Part shown: positions 1 to 4,688 of the stretch, one piece after another
Position numbering within the stretch: position 1 is the stretch's first letter
Layout: every line of letters begins with the position of its first letter
Source of the DNA: Thermoplasmata archaeon
GTDB taxonomy: Archaea; Thermoplasmatota; Thermoplasmata; Thermoplasmatales; GCA-001856825
Reading direction: 5' to 3'
DNA: 5,043 bases
Assembly (NCBI GenBank): GCA_021831005.1
Contig: JAKBNO010000111.1
Coordinates: 1 to 5,043 of the forward strand
Program-made: the position numbers and the translations under genes
The notes under the pieces: generated by a model
What the model was told of the DNA's origin: nothing
What the model saw: only the letters and a program-made list of their open reading frames with translations
Databases searched by the model: none

Positions 1-379
1 TACTTAGAAAAGTCCCGGCTATCGCAATTATTCCAAAATAAAGGTTTCCGAATACACTGATCGTCATTCCAAATAAAATGATAAAATCTGAATATCTGTC
101 CAGTAGATGGTCAAGGAAATCTCCCTTCTTCGATTCCTTCTTGAATTTTCTGGCGACAGCTCCATCGAGCGCATCGAGGTATGAAGAGGCGATTAATAGA
201 ACAAGAGCAACGATCAGAAATTCGAAATAGCGCGAAGAGGCCACGTAGTACGAAACTGCGAAGAGTACGGCAAAAAAGAACGATATCAAAGTTATGGAGT
301 TCGGATTAACGTTCTCGAGTCTAGAAGCGACCCCATCTACCAGGAAGGCAGATCTATCCCTCGCTTTGTCTAGTACCAT
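1..379 (-). CDS. CDP-alcohol phosphatidyltransferase (N-terminal 126 codons, runs off the left edge)
   Basis: This is an integral-membrane enzyme that transfers a phosphatidyl-type group from a CDP-activated lipid to an alcohol, making phospholipid head groups. Reading leftwards from ATG at 379-377, the protein carries the full CDP-alcohol phosphatidyltransferase signature DxxDGxxARx8GxxxDxxxD: D69, D72, G73, A76, R77, G86, D90 and D94. The aspartates bind the metal ions and act in catalysis. An N-terminal NPNSITL segment (residues 25-31) fits the family's usual PN-x-(L/I)-T entry into the first helix. Hydrophobic stretches near residues 30-47, 52-68 and 99-125 look like membrane segments. 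The start overlaps the upstream AK6-like gene by 10 nt and has a GGAGG ribosome site 10 nt ahead. The FLDHLLDRYSD segment resembles archaetidylinositol-phosphate synthase (AIPS/PgsA-type) proteins, but the alcohol substrate cannot be fixed from this fragment. Family assignment is firm; substrate is open. Confidence 0.93.
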   Translation of the reverse strand, partial: MVLDKARDRSAFLVDGVASRLENVNPNSITLISFFFAVLFAVSYYVASSRYFEFLIVALVLLIASSYLDALDGAVARKFKKESKKGDFLDHLLDRYSDFIILFGMTISVFGNLYFGIIAIAGTFLS

Positions 380-855
380 TCTAGTATTTCCTCCGTCAGA
401 TCAATTTTCAGACTCGTAGACTTTTTCCCTTTAATTACATTTTCTACGAAATTGGCGGTTTCTTCAACATCTGAATTCAGTATCTCCTGGACATTTCCAG
501 GATGGAGCTCTTCCGCTTCAGATCCAATCAGATCAATTGCTTCGCTTTCGATATTGTCCATGATCTTTGATTTCGAGTAATTCCTTTTCTTTAGTCGGTC
601 CTCGATATCCTTCAAATGAGATCGCAATACAATTACTGAATCGCATCCTGCGTAGTGAGATAGATGGCCGAAGAACACCCCATCTTCCTTTATGTTTTTA
701 AGGCAGATTTCGTCAACAATCTTTTCCCCGTCTTTCTCTTCAATTATACAATCCTTGATTAGAGTATCAAACTCCGAAACTTCGTATCCTCTCTTGACCA
801 TCTCTTTCAATATGGTAGATTTTCCAACTCCAGGAGTTCCGGTAATGCAGATCAT
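370..855 (-). CDS. AK6/Fap7-type adenylate kinase-like NTPase
   Basis: This 161-residue P-loop protein belongs to the AK6 (hCINAP/Fap7) family, whose members have adenylate kinase/ATPase activity. In yeast and archaea they assist late 30S/40S ribosome assembly by handling ribosomal protein uS11. Visible motifs are the Walker A loop GTPGVGKST (residues 6-14), the HLSHY segment (64-68) at the expected nucleotide-monophosphate-binding region, and a short LID-like stretch at 87-105 (RLKKRNYSKSKI followed by NIESE) matching the family's RL-x-x-R-x-Y...KI-x-x-N pattern. Length is close to the family norm of about 170-180. The ATG at 855-853 shares ATGA with the tiaS stop codon (4-nt overlap), and only a weak GGGA precedes it. 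The downstream CDP-alcohol transferase overlaps its 3' end. Assignment to AK6 rather than canonical Adk is based on small size and the compact LID; the role in ribosome assembly is inferred from family knowledge. Confidence 0.88.
   Translation of the reverse strand: MICITGTPGVGKSTILKEMVKRGYEVSEFDTLIKDCIIEEKDGEKIVDEICLKNIKEDGVFFGHLSHYAGCDSVIVLRSHLKDIEDRLKKRNYSKSKIMDNIESEAIDLIGSEAEELHPGNVQEILNSDVEETANFVENVIKGKKSTSLKIDLTEEILEWY
390..394 (-). promoter_or_regulatory. Shine-Dalgarno site for the CDP-alcohol phosphatidyltransferase
   Basis: On the minus strand GGAGG lies 10 nt before the ATG at 379-377, inside the last codons of the AK6-like gene. It supports that ATG as the start and translation from a leadered polycistronic message. 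Confidence 0.7.
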
Positions 856-2123
856 TTCACAATTCCCAGTTTAAGAGGTCTCGCAAGATGTCTTCTGGCT
901 ATGATTGGTACCTCATAGAATCCAGGTGCGATTCTCCTTTTTTCTTCTCTCGTCTCTCCAATCTTGCTTTTAGCGCCGCACTTTCTGCATCTGAATCCAG
1001 CGCTTCTACCCGCGCTTTCCATCCTCGTTTTACAGTTGGAGCACACAGGCGGTCTCACCTCTTTGATTCTGGATACTGATACGATATCAATCTTTTCGAT
1101 ATTTATGAAACCCACTTTTGTAATGCCACCGTACACTCTCACTTCATCTCCCTTCTTCAATTCAGAGAGCACCGTCCTGAACTCCTTTGTTGGTTCCATT
1201 GCCACTGCCGTTATGCTGTCTCCACTCGATGTAATCTCGAATGTAAGGACACCCCCTCTGTTCCAGACTGGCCCAGATGAAACGAATCCTCTGATGATGG
1301 ATGAATTGTAAATTGCGGATTCACCGATCGAACGCTCAACAAGGTGGTCATCCGTGGCCTGGTTCGTTTTGTATATTATATATGAAGTGTAGGGTTCGCT
1401 TTTGACATACTTCTCAAGTCCGTTCAGCTTGATTGGATCGACACCCCTGATCCCAAAAAGTACCGGAGTCTTTGTTGTGGGTCTTATGGCATTGTAATTG
1501 TTCCTAAAATCAAAATTATCAAAGGTATCCTTGAACTCTCTTTCAATGAGCTGTGAGCTAGAATCATCCACGAAATGCTCGCCCATCCATTTTCCTTTAT
1601 CTAGGTAAGCAATCAGTTCATAAGTTGGATTTTTCTCGGGCCAGGAAATCGCAGCATTTGCCCCGACGATTCCTATGTCCCCATTAATCGTTCTGAAATC
1701 TCCCTTTGCAGCTGCTATGACGCTCTTATACTCGACGAACTCCCTTACAGCGTCCCAGTAGAACATTTCATCATTCTTCTCACTGTTGATTAGCATGGCG
1801 GGGTTTGTATCCGGGTCCTTGGGAGAAAATTTCTCTATTACTGACATAACGTCAATATCAAGTTTTTCGTCACGGAAGCGTGCAAAAGAATGAATTTCAT
1901 CGTCATTGATCATCCCTATCGTTGACTTCTCTCCTTCGCCTCTACCGAGAGTGAGGGAAATGGCGGCATTTCCCCTTGTCTTCAGAGGAATGTTTGGATT
2001 CAATCTCACCAGTTTGGGGTATCCGATCAGGTCAAGACTGGTGTTCTTCAAGATCTCGATTGTGAGATAGGTGGTACACATCTCTGTTTTAGAATCGGTA
2101 TCATCTATACCCAGAATAGGCAC
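852..2123 (-). CDS. tiaS: tRNA(Ile2) 2-agmatinylcytidine synthetase TiaS
   Basis: TiaS uses ATP and agmatine to convert C34 of the CAU-anticodon tRNA-Ile2 to agmatidine, so that it reads AUA rather than AUG. It is the archaeal counterpart of bacterial TilS lysidine synthesis. The 423-residue length matches characterised archaeal enzymes (about 420). The N-terminus has the diagnostic GIDDTDS (residues 5-11) followed by MCTTYL (15-20). The DDTD acidic cluster and the CTT threonines belong to the nucleotide-binding/kinase region, where Archaeoglobus TiaS is known to autophosphorylate on threonine. Residues about 275-350 look like the OB-fold domain. A zinc ribbon follows, with C361, C364, C379 and C382. 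The start is GTG (2123-2121), sharing one base with the uppS stop and preceded by a very strong GGAGGAGGT. The 3' end overlaps the AK6-like gene by 4 nt, so both are probably on the uppS transcript. The gene appears intact and is expected to be essential. Confidence 0.97.
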   Translation of the reverse strand: MPILGIDDTDSKTEMCTTYLTIEILKNTSLDLIGYPKLVRLNPNIPLKTRGNAAISLTLGRGEGEKSTIGMINDDEIHSFARFRDEKLDIDVMSVIEKFSPKDPDTNPAMLINSEKNDEMFYWDAVREFVEYKSVIAAAKGDFRTINGDIGIVGANAAISWPEKNPTYELIAYLDKGKWMGEHFVDDSSSQLIEREFKDTFDNFDFRNNYNAIRPTTKTPVLFGIRGVDPIKLNGLEKYVKSEPYTSYIIYKTNQATDDHLVERSIGESAIYNSSIIRGFVSSGPVWNRGGVLTFEITSSGDSITAVAMEPTKEFRTVLSELKKGDEVRVYGGITKVGFINIEKIDIVSVSRIKEVRPPVCSNCKTRMESAGRSAGFRCRKCGAKSKIGETREEKRRIAPGFYEVPIIARRHLARPLKLGIVK

Positions 2124-2908
2124 TATTTCCCGTACCTCCTCCGTCTCTTTTGATAATCCCTTATTGCCTTCAGAAGGTCTAGCTTAGTGATGTCTGGCCA
2201 ATACACGTCTGTGAAATAGAGCTCAGAGTAAGCCGACTGCCACAGTAGAAAATTGCTTATCCTCTCTTCACCGGATGTTCTTATTACCAAGTCAGGATCT
2301 TCAATTTCCCCAGTGTAGAGGTACTTTTCAATCAGCTTCTCGTTTATGTCTTCTGGATCAAGGCTACCCGTCTTCACTTCCTTTGAAATTTTCTTTATTG
2401 CGTCGAGTATTTCTTCTCTTCCTCCGTATGCGATTGCGACGTTCAGCAGATATTTTTCAAAATTCTTTGTGAACTCTTCGGCCTTCCTTGCAGCCTCCCT
2501 TAAAGATTCCGGGAGGAGCTCCGTCTTACCGATGAGCCTTACTTTTATTCTGTTCTTGTTAATTCGCTCATCCTTGATAAGATCGTTAAAGCTGTTTGCA
2601 TATAGATTCATCAGATACTCTATCTCCTCAGAATCCCTCTTGAAATTCTCTGTTGAGAATGCGTAGACTGTCACAATTTTTATGCCTATATCATAAGCCC
2701 AGTCAAGGAAGTCTTCAAGTCTCTCCTTTCCCAGCAGATGTCCCTTATCGATCGATTCGTGCAATTGTTTTGCAAATCTCCTGTTGCCGTCCATTATGAC
2801 GGCAATGTGTTTTGGCAGCGGGTCCTTCTTTACGTCCTCAAGGAGACTCTGTTCGTATCTCTCCCTTACTCCTGAAAGGACTGAATTGAAGAATCCCTGC
2901 CTTGGCAT
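2123..2908 (-). CDS. uppS: cis-prenyltransferase (archaeal polyprenyl diphosphate synthase, UppS family)
   Basis: This enzyme extends an allylic diphosphate (geranylgeranyl diphosphate in characterised archaeal members) with isopentenyl diphosphate in cis, making the long polyprenyl diphosphate used as glycan carrier for N-glycosylation. The 261-residue protein has all family regions: HIAVIMDGNRRFA (34-46) with catalytic D40, GH at 57-58, VYAFSTENFKR (81-91), AYGGREEI (160-167), and the C-terminal DLVIRTSGEERISNFLLW (206-223), then AYSELYF (226-232) and WPDI. It ends in an arginine-rich tail whose codons supply the ribosome site of tiaS. The ATG at 2908-2906 has no Shine-Dalgarno; the frame stays open upstream but shows no ATG, GTG or TTG codon within the 32-nt gap. 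A TATA-like box 25 nt ahead suggests a leaderless start, making uppS the first gene of the uppS-tiaS-AK6-CDP-alcohol transferase unit. Product chain length cannot be read from sequence alone. Confidence 0.96.
   Translation of the reverse strand: MPRQGFFNSVLSGVRERYEQSLLEDVKKDPLPKHIAVIMDGNRRFAKQLHESIDKGHLLGKERLEDFLDWAYDIGIKIVTVYAFSTENFKRDSEEIEYLMNLYANSFNDLIKDERINKNRIKVRLIGKTELLPESLREAARKAEEFTKNFEKYLLNVAIAYGGREEILDAIKKISKEVKTGSLDPEDINEKLIEKYLYTGEIEDPDLVIRTSGEERISNFLLWQSAYSELYFTDVYWPDITKLDLLKAIRDYQKRRRRYGK
2134..2142 (-). promoter_or_regulatory. Strong Shine-Dalgarno site for tiaS, inside the uppS arginine tail
   Basis: Minus-strand GGAGGAGGT ends 10 nt before the GTG start of tiaS. The same bases encode consecutive arginines at the C-terminus of UppS (CGG AGG AGG within RRRRYGK). 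This site decides the GTG start and suggests efficient re-initiation after uppS terminates one base into that start. Confidence 0.75.
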
Positions 2909-2930
2909 TGTTACGACAATGGCTAAAGAG

Positions 2931-2940
2931 AATAAATCGT
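2931..2940 (-). promoter_or_regulatory. Candidate TATA-box promoter for the uppS operon
   Basis: On the minus strand TTTATT (2936-2931) is centred about 25 nt before the uppS ATG. It is preceded by a purine-rich BRE-like stretch (GAAGTAAACG) that spans the stop codon of the Trm5-like gene. The spacing fits a leaderless archaeal transcript starting at the ATG. Evidence is spacing and composition only. Confidence 0.4.
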
Positions 2941-3834
2941 TTACTTCTTTCGCATTCTGAAATAATTCAGGTTGGAAGAGGGTGAATAACCGTGTACTAT
3001 CTTGCTCTGGAGCACATCAACCCCTTCAAATACCACGTCGTCTCTGCGGTTGGAAATGTGTGTCAAGTGGATTAGCGTTCCTTCCCTGAGTTTGTTTATT
3101 ATGTTTTGGGAGACGGATAGGGGTTGTGTCGGATTGTTCATGATCACCTGATCAGTACCTTTAAGACATTCGAATATCTCGTTTGAATTTGCAACCATTG
3201 CCCAGCCTCTCACCTTGTTGAGTTTCGTGTTTTGAGAAAGCAGTCTAATTGCCTCCGGATTGATGTCGATTGAAAGGACTCTACTGTTTCCTTTGAGAAG
3301 AGGGATTGATATGGGTCCAATCCCAGAATACATGTCAACTATCAAACCATCACTCTTGGAGTTCTGAACGCTTTCAGTTATTTCTCTCCTCAATCCAGCA
3401 AGACGTGGCGAGAAGTATGCCTTTTCGAGATCTACGACATATCTGAACCCGTTCTCCTTGTGAATTCCTGACGGCTTTCCAGTTCCGTCAATCCTCTTCA
3501 GTTTCCTAATTCTGAAAGATCCCTCGACCCCGTTGTCCAAGAAGATTGCACGTGGGCTCTGCTTCTCTTTCAGCTCCTCCAGAATTTTCTCCCAACCTTC
3601 TCTTTCCTTTATGACAAAAAAGTCTGCGATTCTTTCGAAACTCCCAACGTGTGCCATCTTGCTGTCAACATTCTCTTCAAAATCTCCAGTCGAATCAGAA
3701 TGCTTCACCGGAATGAGGACCCATTCGCCTTCTCTCCTGATCCTGTAATGGTTCAACAGCTCTCCCGCTGCCTTCAGTTTCTCGATTTCTTTCTTCGCGC
3801 CTGACTGATGAACTTTTACGTAAGGAACGCTCAA
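2941..3834 (-). CDS. Trm5/TYW2-family SAM-dependent tRNA methyltransferase, atypical active site
   Basis: The family methylates N1 of G37 next to the anticodon (Trm5) or performs related wyosine-pathway steps (Tyw2/Taw). Residues 1-42 match the D1 domain of Methanocaldococcus jannaschii Trm5 as I recall it (VPYVKV, then LLNHYRI and IPV). A middle domain contains SFRIRKL (106-112), then IHKENGFRYVVD (124-135) and YFSPRLAG (140-147). The class I methyltransferase fold follows, with SAM-binding motif DMYSGIGP (167-174) and the acidic loop DINPEA (190-195). The C-terminal IVHGYSP (279-285) also matches. Length 297 is about 40 shorter than M. jannaschii Trm5. Two departures stand out: the glutamate after FSPR (E185 in M. 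jannaschii, proposed general base) is L148, and the usual N-L-P is N233-N234-P235. TTG at 3834-3832 is the only plausible start, since an in-frame stop lies 15 nt upstream and the first internal methionine is residue 60. It may be a divergent Trm5, a Taw2/Taw22-like enzyme or a paralogue with another target. Confidence 0.85.
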   Translation of the reverse strand: MSVPYVKVHQSGAKKEIEKLKAAGELLNHYRIRREGEWVLIPVKHSDSTGDFEENVDSKMAHVGSFERIADFFVIKEREGWEKILEELKEKQSPRAIFLDNGVEGSFRIRKLKRIDGTGKPSGIHKENGFRYVVDLEKAYFSPRLAGLRREITESVQNSKSDGLIVDMYSGIGPISIPLLKGNSRVLSIDINPEAIRLLSQNTKLNKVRGWAMVANSNEIFECLKGTDQVIMNNPTQPLSVSQNIINKLREGTLIHLTHISNRRDDVVFEGVDVLQSKIVHGYSPSSNLNYFRMRKK

Positions 3835-3874
3835 CTCAGGAAAATGTATTTATTTAATATAACTTTGGGAATTA
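3835..3874. promoter_or_regulatory. Compact divergent promoter region between the Trm5-like gene and tfs
   Basis: This 40-nt gap holds one AT-rich core serving both directions. For tfs (plus), GGAAAA at 3839-3844 reads as a BRE and TATTTATT (3848-3855) as a TATA box, its centre about 24 nt before the GTG at 3875. For the Trm5-like gene (minus), CCAAAG reads as a BRE and TTATATTA (3862-3855) as a TATA box, its centre about 25 nt before the TTG at 3834. Neither start has a Shine-Dalgarno sequence, so both mRNAs are probably leaderless. Confidence 0.6.
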
Positions 3875-4180
3875 GTGTTCTGTTCTAAATGCGGATCAAT
3901 GATGTTACCAAAAGGAGAAGTTTGGGTATGCAGGAAGTGTGGAAACACAGTCCAGATCAAAGAGGAAGAGAAGAAGGGGATCGTCGAAAAGGGAAAGAGG
4001 AAGGAGACAATTGTAGTGGAAAAGGAGGAAATCAATCTACCAATAGACAAGACGGTTCAGTGTCCAAAGTGCAACGAGTTCGGAGTCTACTGGGAAGCTA
4101 TGCAGACTAGGGCGGCGGATGAACCGGAAACGCGATTCTATACGTGTACACACTGTGGGCACAGATGGAGAGAATACTGA
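3875..4180 (+). CDS. tfs: Transcription elongation/cleavage factor TFS
   Basis: TFS is the archaeal TFIIS/Rpb9-like factor that enters the RNA polymerase funnel and stimulates cleavage of backtracked transcripts. The 101-residue protein has the expected two zinc ribbons: N-terminal C3, C6, C19, C22 and C-terminal C63, C66, C91, C94, joined by a charged, lysine/glutamate-rich linker (29-52). The C-terminal ribbon carries the acidic hairpin TRAADEPET (78-86), with D82 and E83 at the positions that act at the polymerase active site in TFIIS, followed by RFYTCTHCGHRWREY. Length is typical. The start is GTG at 3875: an in-frame stop lies 15 nt upstream, and the internal ATGs would remove the first two zinc cysteines. 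It is monocistronic, divergent from the Trm5-like gene and convergent with the next gene. The intact DE pair argues for an active cleavage factor rather than an inhibitory paralogue. Confidence 0.97.
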   Translation: MFCSKCGSMMLPKGEVWVCRKCGNTVQIKEEEKKGIVEKGKRKETIVVEKEEINLPIDKTVQCPKCNEFGVYWEAMQTRAADEPETRFYTCTHCGHRWREY

Positions 4181-4230
4181 CTTTCTAAAGTATAATCCTA
4201 GAAATCGATCAAAGAGTTAAGGATTAAACG
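4181..4230. other. Convergent intergenic gap with a short inverted repeat
   Basis: The 50 nt between the converging 3' ends of tfs and the SecB-like gene contain TAATCCT (4193-4199) and its inverse AGGATTA (4220-4226), separated by 20 nt that include ATCGAT. It could be a weak bidirectional termination element. No convincing T-tract follows in either direction, so termination function is speculative. Confidence 0.2.
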
Positions 4231-4626
4231 CTATCCGAACCCAATTATATCCTTCTTTTTTTGAAGTGTAGGCATCGGGATAGGTGGAGGAAGTCTCAAA
4301 TCCCTGGCTATCAAGATGCTCTCGATGACGGACGAGGAGAATATTGCGGTCTGAACTTCATTTGCAACTGTTTCCGGAAGCGACTTGTCTTTCTTCCACT
4401 TGACTTCTATCTCCTCTCCACCCTGATAAAGTAATGAACCTTCGAGCGAGATGGTTCCAAGGGTTGAAAAGGATGAAGTGAACTTGTAGATTATCCGAGA
4501 AGAATCATTCTCCCTTCTGACATCGACTATGGTCAGATTCTGGTCTATTCTAACTTCCTGTGGTCTGTTATCGACTGGAGCGAATCGTCTGCCCTCAATC
4601 GTGGTAATTTCAAGATCCTTTATCAC
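4231..4626 (-). CDS. Uncharacterised 131-residue protein, possibly SecB-like
   Basis: I do not recognise this family with confidence. The protein is soluble, with no signal peptide or membrane segment. Residues 22-79 alternate in a pattern expected of several beta strands (LTIVDVRR, RIIYKFTSSFSTLGTISLEG, then a strand ending VKWKK). A helix at about 84-111 (PETVANEVQ to IARDLR) follows, and the protein ends with LPPPIPMPTL (112-121) and a short basic tail. A beta sheet with glycine and tryptophan turns, a long C-terminal helix and a proline-rich LPP-x-x-P end recalls the SecB chaperone fold, for which archaeal homologues exist, but this is a shape-level resemblance only. The GTG at 4626-4624 is the only usable start because an in-frame TGA lies 9 nt upstream. 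It is probably monocistronic from its own promoter, and its neighbours give no functional clue. Confidence 0.8.
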   Translation of the reverse strand: MIKDLEITTIEGRRFAPVDNRPQEVRIDQNLTIVDVRRENDSSRIIYKFTSSFSTLGTISLEGSLLYQGGEEIEVKWKKDKSLPETVANEVQTAIFSSSVIESILIARDLRLPPPIPMPTLQKKKDIIGFG

Positions 4627-4646
4627 ACTTCGTCAGTATAATTCAG

Positions 4647-4659
4647 ATTAATTGTTTTT
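4647..4659 (-). promoter_or_regulatory. Candidate leaderless promoter for the SecB-like gene
   Basis: On the minus strand an AAAAAC BRE-like run (4659-4654) is followed by AATTAAT (4653-4647), centred about 24 nt before the GTG at 4626. There is no Shine-Dalgarno ahead of that GTG. A second TATA-like stretch, TTATAC (4642-4637), is too close to the start to fit as the TATA box. Confidence 0.4.
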
Positions 4660-4670
4660 GCCTTGGGCAA
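4658..4670. other. Small perfect hairpin in the queC to SecB-like gap
   Basis: TTGCC (4658-4662), TTG loop, GGCAA (4666-4670) form a 5-bp stem with a 3-nt loop between the queC stop and the next gene's promoter. In queC mRNA it is followed by A residues, not U residues, so it is not a standard terminator. It may be chance. Confidence 0.2.
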
Positions 4671-4688
4671 GTCAAAGAATACCTGAAC

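Noticed and set aside
964..1311. Plus-strand open frame of 115 codons inside tiaS
   Set aside because: It is antisense to clear TiaS OB-fold and zinc-ribbon coding sequence and has no family motif, so it is a shadow frame.
2346..2666. Plus-strand open frame of 106 codons inside uppS
   Set aside because: It is antisense to conserved cis-prenyltransferase sequence; its hydrophobic serine-rich composition is typical of a complement shadow.
3850..4050. Minus-strand open frame of 66 codons opposite tfs
   Set aside because: It lies opposite the strongly supported TFS zinc-ribbon protein and has no start signal or recognisable motif.
3875..4180. TFS as an inhibitory cleavage-factor paralogue (as known in some Sulfolobales)
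   Set aside because: The acidic D82-E83 pair needed for cleavage is intact, both zinc ribbons are complete and the length is normal.
4658..4670. Hairpin as an intrinsic terminator for queC
   Set aside because: The stem is only 5 bp and is followed by A residues rather than U residues on the queC strand.
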